A DNA stretch of 14,735 bases from Chloroflexota bacterium. Lineage in GTDB: Bacteria; Chloroflexota; Limnocylindria; Limnocylindrales; CSP1-4. Positions 8,705 to 14,735 of the stretch are shown piece by piece. Every line of letters starts with the position of its first letter. The first letter of the stretch is position 1. Location of the stretch: assembly GCA_021815005.1 (NCBI GenBank), contig JAKAHL010000018.1, forward strand, positions 1 to 14,735, written 5' to 3'. Both the position numbers and the translations under genes were made by a program. Under the pieces are notes generated by a model. It was given only the letters and a program-made list of their open reading frames with translations, did no database searches and was not told where the DNA came from.

Positions 8705-9751
8705 TCAGCCCGCTGGCGTCAGCCACGTCGGGTAGTCCACGACATGCACGGGCGTGCCGTCTTTCGCGGACAGGTCGTAGACGCGGAGCGTGCCCCACTG
8801 TCCCTTGCCCACCGCGTACCCGAGCGTCGTCGAGAAGTCGCCCCAGCAGCCGGTGCCGCAGGCGGCTTGCACCTGCTGGTCGGCCAGGACCGTCCCGGCC
8901 GCGTCCCTGATCTGAGCTCGGAACACGGCCTCGAAGACGTTGGCGGTCCCGCTGACCCGGGCGGGGTTGCCCGCGGCCGCGCCCCACGCCGGGCGGTCCA
9001 CGAAGATCGCGGGCAGCCACGAGGTCGCCGCCGCGCGGGTCGCGGGCCAGCCGCTGACGGGCTGGCCGTTCAGCTCGAAGGCCACTTGGCCGACCGTCGA
9101 GAACTGCGTCAGCGCGTAGAGCAGCTGGGCCACGCGGGCGCTCGGCTTGGCGGGGTCCATCCCCGCCGCGAACTCGCTCGAGAGGTCAACCGTGGCCAGG
9201 CCCTTCGAGATGGCGAGGCCCAGGAGCCGCGTGTCCGCCGGGACGTCCGACGAGACCGCGGGCTGCGCGTTCCGCTCGCTCGCGTTGGGCCCGGCGATCA
9301 ACTCGCGGACCGCCGCCGCCGCAACCCCAGCCGTCGCCGGGATCTCGCGCAGCACGGGCACCAGGCCGGCATCGCCGGACGGGCCCGCGATGAGGAAGTA
9401 CGCGCGGACGATCACCGTCCCGGTCGCCGCGGGCGCCGCCGTGGGGGAGGGGACTGGTGCGGTCGTGGGCAGGTCCTGGCTCGCGTCGGCCGGCGTCGCG
9501 GGCGCGCCGGACGCAACGGGCGCGCTGGGCGCGCCGGGTGTGGTGGACGCGCTTGGCGCGCCGGAGGGAACGGACGCGCTGGGCGCGCCGGACGCCGTCC
9601 CGCCCGATGAGGGCACGACAGACGCGCCCGCGGCGGGGGACGTCGCGGCCGTCGTGGCCGTCGGCTGGGTCGCCGGGGCGCAGCCGGCCACCAGCCCGAC
9701 GACCGACAGGGCCACGAGGAGTGCGGAGGGAAGGCCGGCGGCGGCGCGCAT
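8705..9751 (-). CDS. GerMN/Gmad2-domain lipoprotein
   Basis: Secreted lipoprotein of 348 aa. Residues 1-23 form a signal peptide ending in V-A-G-C, with lipidated Cys24. Residues 25-110 are a Ser/Ala/Pro/Thr linker containing four 9-residue repeats (54-89). A GerMN domain follows at about 112-235, with TVIVRAYFL (112-120), the stretch VREL (148-151) and ATVDLSSEF (186-194). A Gmad2 immunoglobulin-like domain completes it at about 248-348, with ARVSGTANVFEAVF (264-277) and GYAVGKGQWGTLRVYDLSA (311-329). These domains are known from spore-germination GerM, actinobacterial LpqB (GerMN) and many cell-envelope lipoproteins; their ligand is unknown. I chose the ATG at 9751 because GAGG lies 8 nt upstream and it opens directly into the signal peptide. 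The frame continues to 9814, but that part overlaps the kinase gene. It starts 13 nt after the stop of the kinase homologue, so the two are co-transcribed. Confidence 0.85.
   Translation of the reverse strand: MRAAAGLPSALLVALSVVGLVAGCAPATQPTATTAATSPAAGASVVPSSGGTASGAPSASVPSGAPSASTTPGAPSAPVASGAPATPADASQDLPTTAPVPSPTAAPAATGTVIVRAYFLIAGPSGDAGLVPVLREIPATAGVAAAAVRELIAGPNASERNAQPAVSSDVPADTRLLGLAISKGLATVDLSSEFAAGMDPAKPSARVAQLLYALTQFSTVGQVAFELNGQPVSGWPATRAAATSWLPAIFVDRPAWGAAAGNPARVSGTANVFEAVFRAQIRDAAGTVLADQQVQAACGTGCWGDFSTTLGYAVGKGQWGTLRVYDLSAKDGTPVHVVDYPTWLTPAG
9501..9608 (-). repeat. four tandem 27-bp repeats in the lipoprotein linker
   Basis: The palindromic core GGCGCGCCGG recurs at 9501, 9528, 9555 and 9582, an exact 27-nt period. 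In protein this gives four 9-residue units: SGAPSASVP, SGAPSASTT, PGAPSAPVA and SGAPATPAD (residues 54-89). The array stays in frame whatever the copy number, so linker length could vary between strains by slippage. Confidence 0.8.
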
Positions 9752-9764
9752 GGCCGTGACCTCG

Positions 9765-11312
9765 CTAGGGGTTCCGATGGGCCCCAGCGTCCTCTGCCGG
9801 CGCGTTGGCCGCATCCCCCAGAGGTAACGAACCGGTCACGGCTGCGCGCGGCACGGCCAGCGCGAGGATGAGCCCTCCGCCCGGCCGGGCGCGGACCCGG
9901 AGCGAGGCGCCGATCGTCGCGGCGTCTGCGGCGGCGCCGGCCAGGTCGTCGTCGGCCGAGGCGCCGGACCGAGGCGGATTCCCCTCGGCGCGACGCTCGA
10001 ACAGGCGAGCCAGGGCATCATGCGGCACCGCCGGTCCGCGGTCGGCGACCGTCACCACCGCCCCGTCGCGCACGGCCACGACCGACAGCTCGGCCATGGC
10101 GTCCGGAGAGCGCCGCGCGACGCTGTCGACGAGACGGTCCACGATCCGCCCGAGGCGGCGCGCGTCCGCCACCGCCACGACGGGCTGCGGCGGGAGGGCC
10201 ACGACCGCTCCGGGCAGGCGCGCCGCGACCGAGGCCTCCAGCAGCCGGCCGAGGTCCACCGCCTCCACGGCCGGCGGCTCGGCCAGCGTGTCGGTCAGGC
10301 CGGCGGGGACAGGGCCGTGACCGCCGCCCGGCAGCCCGCCCACCGCTCCGGGGGACGAGAGCGGGCCGCGGCGGGCTTCCCGCTCGAGGCTCGGCCCCGC
10401 CGCCTGCAGGGCGTCTGCCGCGCGGTTGAACGCCCGGGCCAGGTCGGCCAGCTCGCCTCCGCCCCGGACGGGCGCCCGCGCTGAGAGGTCGCCGTCCGCG
10501 AGGCGCCGGGCCGCATCGGCCACGCCGCCAACGGGCCGCAGGAAACCCCTCGCCACGACGTGCGCGGCGAGCAGGGCGAGCAGGACGGCGACGGCCACGC
10601 CCGCCAGGATGGCCAGGCGGATCCGGTCCAGCGCCCGGTCCACGGGCGTCGCGTCGTACAGGAAGTAGAGGTCCGGCGGCCCGAGCTGCCGCCCGCCGAC
10701 GATCAGCACGCTCCTGCCACGGAGATCCTGCCAGGCGTACCCGAGGCCGCCTCCCGCGACGGTCGCCCGGAGCTGCGGGTCGATCTCCGGCACGGCGTCG
10801 GCCAGCGCCGGGTCGGACGCGAAGACGTCGCCGTTGCCGTAGTCGGCGATCGTGATCGCGTCGCCGCGGATCTGGAACGCGGCGGGCAGGCCGCTCGCGG
10901 CGAACGCGGCGGCGGTGGCGGGCGCCGGGACGACGGCCGGCAGCAGCACCGTCAGGTTGAACGTCGCCTGGCGCTGGGCCTCGGCGACCATCGCGTCGCG
11001 CAGGGAGGCGTCGGCGGTCGCATAGGCCCCGACCCCGACGCCAGCCGTCGTTGCCGCCGCGAGCGCCGCCAGCAGCAGGGCCAGCCGCAGGCGGAGGCCG
11101 CCCGGCAGCCGAGCGCGACGAGGCCAGCGGCGCGGGCGCGCCCGGCCGGGATCCCGGGGGACGCCTGCCGCCGAGGCCGCGTCCGGGCGCCCGCCGATCT
11201 CAGTGGCCCCCGTGTGCGGGCTCGCCCAGGAGCCTGTGGATCCGCTCGTCGTCCAGGCCCAGCTGGTGCCCGACCTCGTGGAGGACGGTGGACCGGACCC
11301 GCGCCCGGACAC
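9765..11312 (-). CDS. degenerate HAMP-containing sensor-kinase homologue, probably catalytically inactive
   Basis: Membrane protein laid out like a sensor histidine kinase. Numbering from the GTG at 11312: membrane segment 1 at about 75-98, an extracytoplasmic region at 99-228, membrane segment 2 at 232-254, HAMP at 255-309 (with RRLADGDLSAR, 269-279), a short linker at 310-350, and a GHKL-like ATPase fold at about 352-490. The dimerisation/phosphoacceptor domain with its H-box is missing; only about 40 Gly/Pro-rich residues fill its place. In the ATPase part the N-box reads LVDSVARRS (395-403), with Ser where Asn is expected. The G1 box is ADRGPAVP (423-430), and no G2 GxGLG motif is found. 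The start is uncertain. GTG 11312 has GAGG 6 nt upstream but overlaps the peptidase gene by 113 nt, and no ATG, GTG or TTG lies between the peptidase end and membrane segment 1. It is co-transcribed with the GerMN lipoprotein, and no response regulator is adjacent. Confidence 0.7.
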   Translation of the reverse strand: MSGRGSGPPSSTRSGTSWAWTTSGSTGSWASPHTGATEIGGRPDAASAAGVPRDPGRARPRRWPRRARLPGGLRLRLALLLAALAAATTAGVGVGAYATADASLRDAMVAEAQRQATFNLTVLLPAVVPAPATAAAFAASGLPAAFQIRGDAITIADYGNGDVFASDPALADAVPEIDPQLRATVAGGGLGYAWQDLRGRSVLIVGGRQLGPPDLYFLYDATPVDRALDRIRLAILAGVAVAVLLALLAAHVVARGFLRPVGGVADAARRLADGDLSARAPVRGGGELADLARAFNRAADALQAAGPSLEREARRGPLSSPGAVGGLPGGGHGPVPAGLTDTLAEPPAVEAVDLGRLLEASVAARLPGAVVALPPQPVVAVADARRLGRIVDRLVDSVARRSPDAMAELSVVAVRDGAVVTVADRGPAVPHDALARLFERRAEGNPPRSGASADDDLAGAAADAATIGASLRVRARPGGGLILALAVPRAAVTGSLPLGDAANAPAEDAGAHRNP

Positions 11313-11595
11313 CCTCGACCTCGGGCGCCGATCGGATGCAGGGACCCTTGTAGATCGTGATCGTCGAGGGCGGCCGCACGGCGACCGAGCCGTCGAGCAT
11401 GCCCAGGTGGAAGCCTCGGAAGTGGCCGTACAGGTCGTAGGCGCCGTAGTGGGCCTTGAGCTCGGCCGGCGCCTCGTCCTCGATCAGGACCGCGAGCGAG
11501 CCCAAGCCGAGCCGGAGTCGCTCGGGGAGCTCGTCGAGCGCGTCGAACACCCAGTCCTCGAACGTGTCGTCGTCGATCTGGCGAGGGTCGTCCAC
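11200..11595 (-). CDS. small zincin-type metallopeptidase (possible zincin family, PF06262-like)
   Basis: A 131-aa protein with no signal peptide or membrane segment. The zinc motif HEVGH is at 106-110 and is followed by QLGLDDERI (111-119), the HExxHxxGxDDE pattern typical of the small 'possible zincin' family. The middle contains the family-like STITIYKGPCIR (77-88). The length matches the usual 120-140 aa. The acidic N-terminus (1-25) fits the family too. The family's substrate is not known to me. The GTG at 11595 has only a weak purine stretch upstream. It is the first gene of the minus-strand unit, and its 3' end overlaps the only canonical start codon available to the kinase homologue. 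It diverges from the hybrid kinase across 238 nt in which I see no gene and no clear promoter. Confidence 0.85.
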   Translation of the reverse strand: MDDPRQIDDDTFEDWVFDALDELPERLRLGLGSLAVLIEDEAPAELKAHYGAYDLYGHFRGFHLGMLDGSVAVRPPSTITIYKGPCIRSAPEVEGVRARVRSTVLHEVGHQLGLDDERIHRLLGEPAHGGH

Positions 11596-11820
11596 GCCCG
11601 CAGGGTACCGGGACGCGGCGGCGAGCGCTCAGGACGTGCCGACTCGCCGACCCGCTCGTACGGGCCCGGCCAGCCGTCGTCGCGCCTCCGCCACCCCGGA
11701 CCGGGGTCGGGGTCCACCCTGCCATCCCCACGACCCGGGTCTGCCGCCGGCCGACGGGAAGCCCGATTCTGGGGGAGCGCCCGCTTGCCCGCGCCCGGTG
11801 GGCCGGGAGCGACGCGCCGT

Positions 11821-11826
11821 GAGGAG
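11821..11826 (+). promoter_or_regulatory. ribosome binding site suggesting a TTG start for the hybrid kinase
   Basis: GAGGAG lies 7 nt before the TTG at 11834 in the kinase frame. The ATG at 11846, four codons later, has no box at comparable spacing, so TTG is preferred. The frame also stays open far upstream without conserved sequence. Confidence 0.55.
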
Positions 11827-11833
11827 CAGCAGG

Positions 11834-13471
11834 TTGGCGACCGACATGCGACGGGCGAAGGGGCGGCGCCGGCACGCGCCGGACGGTGGCGATGCGCGTG
11901 GCTCTGGCGTCGGCCCGCGCGCGTCCGGCCCGACACCGGTGTCGGCCGCGCCGGCTGCGCCCACCGTGCCGGCAGAGCACGGCCGCCTCCTCGCCGCGAT
12001 CGAGCAGTCGAGCGACGGCGTCCTTGTCCTCGACCAGGACCGTCGGGTCAGCTATGCGAACGGCGCGCTGCTGCGCATGAGCGGCTTCGAGCGAGAGCGC
12101 CTGTACGGCAACCCGCCCTCGGTCCTGTTCGGCGGGCCGGCGAGCGGCACCCTGCCGGCCGCCGTCGAGCGGGGCTCGGCGTGGTCGGGCTCGCACCCGG
12201 CGTGGACCGCGGACGGCCGGACGTTCGAGGCGGAGTGGGCCGTGACGCCGACCCTCGACGCCGATGGCGGCCTGTCGGGCATGGTGGCGGTGGCCCGCGA
12301 CCGCACGCGCGAGCGGGCGCTCGAGGCGCAGGTCGCCCGCATCCAGCGGCTCGAGGCGCTCGGCCAGTTCTCGGCCGGGATCGCCCACGACTTCAACAAC
12401 CTGCTGGCCGCGATCCTCGGCTACGCGGGGATGCTGCGCGACGCGATCGCCGGCGACGACACCGCGGCGCGCGATGTCGAGGAGATCGTGGCCGCCGCGG
12501 ATCGTGGCGCCACCCTGGTCCGCCAGCTCGTCGCGTTCAGCCGCAGGCAGATCACGCGGCCCGAGGTGGTGGACCTCAACAACGTCGTGAACGAGGTGGC
12601 GCCCATGCTGCGTCGCCTCCTGGGCGAGCAGGTCCACCTGCAGACGAACCTCGCCGGCGGCCTCGGGCACGTGCTCGCCGACGCAGGCCAGCTGGAGCAG
12701 GTGCTGGTGAACCTGGCCGGCAACGCCCGCGACGCCATGCCGGGCGGCGGCCGCCTGACCATCGAGACGACCAACGTGACGCTCGACGAGGTCTACGCGA
12801 GCCAGCACGCCGGCGTCAACCCCGGCCGCTACGTCCTCCTGGCCGTGAGCGACACGGGGATCGGGATGGACGCCGGCACGCTCGCCCAGATGTTCCACCC
12901 GTTCTTCACCACCAAGGGGCCTGAGCACGGCACGGGGCTCGGCCTGGCCACGGTCCACGGCATCGTGTCGCAGGCGGGCGGCCACGTGTGGGCGTACAGC
13001 GAGCTCGGTCTCGGCACCAGCTTCAAGGTGTACCTGCCCCGGGTGGACAGGTCGGTGGCGTCGCCCGCGGCAGGCGTCTCGGTCCAGCCGGTGGGCGGCA
13101 CCGAGACGATCATGCTCGTGGAGGACGAGCCGGCGCTCCGCAGCCTCATGGCGAGGGTCCTGGAGCGGGCCGGGTATCGCGTCCTCGTGGCGCCCCATCC
13201 CCATGCGGCGCTCGCGACGCCGCCCGGGGTTCTGGACGGCGTGGCGCTGCTCCTCACGGACATGGTGATGCCCGACCTGTCCGGCCCCGAGCTGGCGGCG
13301 ATCCTGCTTGACCGCGTCCGCGGCCTGCGCGTCCTGTGCATGTCGGGCTACGCCGAGCAGTCGGCCGCCTACCAGGGGCTGGGCGCGGCCGTGACCGACT
13401 TCATCGCCAAGCCGTTCACCGCCGAGCAGCTGCTGGTGACCATCCGGGGTCTGCTCGACGCGCGGTCCTGA
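11834..13471 (+). CDS. soluble hybrid sensor histidine kinase: PAS, HisKA, HATPase, receiver
   Basis: A hybrid kinase of 545 aa with no membrane segment, so it probably senses a cytoplasmic signal. After a disordered, basic Gly/Pro N-terminus (1-46), a PAS domain spans about 48-160, starting RLLAAIEQSSDGVLVLD (51-67). HisKA carries the phosphoacceptor His185 in GIAHDFNNLLAAILGYAG (182-199). The HATPase has an N-box at LVNLAGNARDAMP (291-303, Asn297), G1 SDTGIGM (339-345), an F-box FHPFFTTKG (354-362) and G2 GTGLGLATV (366-374). The receiver domain (about 424-543) has acidic Glu430-Asp431-Glu432, phosphoacceptor Asp476 in LLLTDMVMPDLSG, and Lys526 in DFIAKPF. All catalytic residues are intact. 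The phosphate probably passes from His185 to Asp476, and the final output partner is not in this window. The TTG at 11834 is preferred on its ribosome binding site; ATG 11846 is the alternative. Confidence 0.93.
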   Translation: MATDMRRAKGRRRHAPDGGDARGSGVGPRASGPTPVSAAPAAPTVPAEHGRLLAAIEQSSDGVLVLDQDRRVSYANGALLRMSGFERERLYGNPPSVLFGGPASGTLPAAVERGSAWSGSHPAWTADGRTFEAEWAVTPTLDADGGLSGMVAVARDRTRERALEAQVARIQRLEALGQFSAGIAHDFNNLLAAILGYAGMLRDAIAGDDTAARDVEEIVAAADRGATLVRQLVAFSRRQITRPEVVDLNNVVNEVAPMLRRLLGEQVHLQTNLAGGLGHVLADAGQLEQVLVNLAGNARDAMPGGGRLTIETTNVTLDEVYASQHAGVNPGRYVLLAVSDTGIGMDAGTLAQMFHPFFTTKGPEHGTGLGLATVHGIVSQAGGHVWAYSELGLGTSFKVYLPRVDRSVASPAAGVSVQPVGGTETIMLVEDEPALRSLMARVLERAGYRVLVAPHPHAALATPPGVLDGVALLLTDMVMPDLSGPELAAILLDRVRGLRVLCMSGYAEQSAAYQGLGAAVTDFIAKPFTAEQLLVTIRGLLDARS

Positions 13472-13501
13472 CGTCGCCCCCTCGAACGCGGGCCGGCCGG
13501 G

Positions 13502-14735
13502 TCAGCCGCGGGCGAGGCGCTCGCCGTCGGCGAGGAGCCAGTCCCGGGTGGACTCCGACGTGGCCTCGGCGTACACGCGGCACAGCGGCTCGGTCCCGGA
13601 GGTGCGGATCATGACCCACGACCCGTCCTCGACGAAGAACTTGTAGCCGTCGTTGGTGGACAGCGCCTGCGTGCGGACCACGGCCTGGCCAGCGAGCTCG
13701 GCGGGAGTCGCGACGCGCAGCCCCTCCACGATGCGCTCCTTGACGGCGTCATAGCCCGCCCGCTCGAAGTGGAGGTCCGTGCGCAGGTAGAACGACGGCC
13801 CGGCGATCTGGTGGAAGTGCTCGAGCGCCTTCGAAACCGGCCACATTCCGCGGGCGCGCTCGCGCAGGAACAGGTCAAGCAGCAGCAGGTCCGCGTAGAT
13901 GCCGTCGCGCTCGGGCAGGTGCATGCCCAGCCCGAAGCCGCCCGACTCCTCGGCGCCGAGCATGGCGCCGGTCTCGATCATCTTGGGCCCGATGAACTTG
14001 AAGCCCACCGGCGTCTCGTGCACGGGGAAGCCGTAGAGCTCGCCCAGTCTCGGGACCATGGACGTGTTGTTGACGCTGTAGACCACGGGGTCGCGCCAGC
14101 CGCGGTGCTCGGCGAGGTAGTAGGCGAGCAGGCCTGTCACCTGGAGCTGGTGGATGAAGACGCCGCGCTCGTCGGCCGCGCCGGCCCGGTCCGCGTCCCC
14201 GTCGAGCATGAGGCCCAGGTCGAAGCCGCCCGCGGCCAGCCTGGCCAGCGCCTCGTTCACGTTGGGTCGGATGGGCTCGGGGTTGACGCCGCCGAAGTAC
14301 GGGTTGCGCTCCTGGTGGAGCTCGGTCACGCGGATCCTGCCGCCCCCGAGCAGTCGGCTGATCCATCCCGCGCCCGCGCCCCAGAGCGGCTCCACCAGCA
14401 CGCTGACGTCCGCCGCCCGGAGCGCGTCGAGATCGAGCGTCTTGCGGACGTGGGCCTCGTAGGCGTCGAACGGGTCGAAGCGGGTGACGAGACCGGCCGC
14501 CTCGGCGTCGGCCAGGGGACGCCGCTCGATCTCGATCCCGGCCGTCTGGGCGATCCGCGCCTCGATGGGCTTGAGGATCTCCCCGCCCGCCGCGGCCCCG
14601 GTGGGGGCCTTCACCTTGAACCCGTTGTCGGTCCAGGGGTTGTGGCTGGCCGTGATGACGATGCCGGCCGCCGCGCCGCGCAGGACGACCTCGAGCGAGG
14701 ACATCTGGGTGGGCACGGCCTGGGTGGCGAGCAGA
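13502..14735 (-). CDS. phosphoglucomutase/phosphomannomutase family protein, 5' end cut by window edge
   Basis: Alpha-D-phosphohexomutase, which moves phosphate between C6 and C1 of a hexose (mannose or glucose phosphate) for sugar-nucleotide or glycogen metabolism. The frame is open to the right edge, so the N-terminus is missing. Counting from the Val codon at 14716 as residue 1, the catalytic phosphoserine loop ITASHNP is at 21-27 (Ser24). The metal-binding loop DGDADR is at 172-177, the sugar-specificity loop GAEESGGFGLG at 254-264, and the C-terminal phosphate-binding RTSGTEP at 371-377. All four signature motifs are present, so the enzyme should be active. Few residues are lost: SHNP normally sits near residue 100 or earlier, so roughly 60-90 aa lie outside the window. 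Substrate (glucose, mannose or both) cannot be told. It converges on the hybrid kinase, and only 30 nt separate the two stop codons. Confidence 0.92.
   Translation of the reverse strand, partial: LLATQAVPTQMSSLEVVLRGAAAGIVITASHNPWTDNGFKVKAPTGAAAGGEILKPIEARIAQTAGIEIERRPLADAEAAGLVTRFDPFDAYEAHVRKTLDLDALRAADVSVLVEPLWGAGAGWISRLLGGGRIRVTELHQERNPYFGGVNPEPIRPNVNEALARLAAGGFDLGLMLDGDADRAGAADERGVFIHQLQVTGLLAYYLAEHRGWRDPVVYSVNNTSMVPRLGELYGFPVHETPVGFKFIGPKMIETGAMLGAEESGGFGLGMHLPERDGIYADLLLLDLFLRERARGMWPVSKALEHFHQIAGPSFYLRTDLHFERAGYDAVKERIVEGLRVATPAELAGQAVVRTQALSTNDGYKFFVEDGSWVMIRTSGTEPLCRVYAEATSESTRDWLLADGERLARG

Noticed and set aside
10260..10440. Frameshift hiding an H-box in the kinase homologue
   Set aside because: Reading the two other minus-strand frames across the HAMP-ATPase gap gives Arg/Pro/Gly-rich sequence with no HE(L/I)RTP-like motif. 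A deletion or family-level loss fits better.
13472..13501. Terminator between the convergent hybrid kinase and phosphohexomutase genes
   Set aside because: Only a short GGCCGGCC palindrome is present, with no loop or T-run.

Overview
The window comes from a very GC-rich bacterium (third codon positions almost all G or C). GTG and TTG starts are common, and the lipoproteins carry long Ala/Ser/Pro linkers. Together with a nucleoside importer and a GerMN/Gmad2 lipoprotein, this looks most like a high-GC Chloroflexota lineage (Limnocylindria-like). An actinobacterium is the main alternative. That placement is inference from style and gene content, not from a marker gene.

Left half (about 129-8600) is a nucleoside uptake and breakdown locus. 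A DeoD-type purine nucleoside phosphorylase on the minus strand diverges from a plus-strand operon. The operon runs: BMP-family nucleoside-binding lipoprotein, perfect 16-bp intercistronic hairpin, two-domain ABC ATPase, permease 1, permease 2, nucleoside hydrolase 1, nucleoside hydrolase 2. From the ATPase onward the genes overlap by 3-4 nt or are 4 nt apart, so they are probably translationally coupled. The logic is import by BMP/ABC, then cleavage inside the cell by hydrolysis (two hydrolases) or phosphorolysis (the divergent phosphorylase).

Middle (8705-11595, minus strand) is a three-gene unit: a small zincin-type metallopeptidase, a membrane sensor-kinase homologue, and a GerMN + Gmad2 lipoprotein. 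The kinase homologue has two membrane segments and a HAMP domain. It has no recognisable phosphoacceptor-histidine domain, and its ATP-binding motifs are eroded. Kinase next to GerMN lipoprotein recalls actinobacterial mtrB-lpqB, but there is no response regulator here and the kinase looks catalytically dead. This is the most unusual part of the window.

Right part: a soluble PAS / HisKA / HATPase / receiver hybrid kinase with all catalytic motifs intact reads on the plus strand (about 11834-13471). It converges with a phosphoglucomutase/phosphomannomutase-family gene on the minus strand (13502 to the window edge) whose 5' end is cut off.

I saw no tRNA, rRNA, CRISPR array, insertion sequence or phage gene. 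The many long open frames antisense to these genes are what GC-rich coding DNA produces by default.
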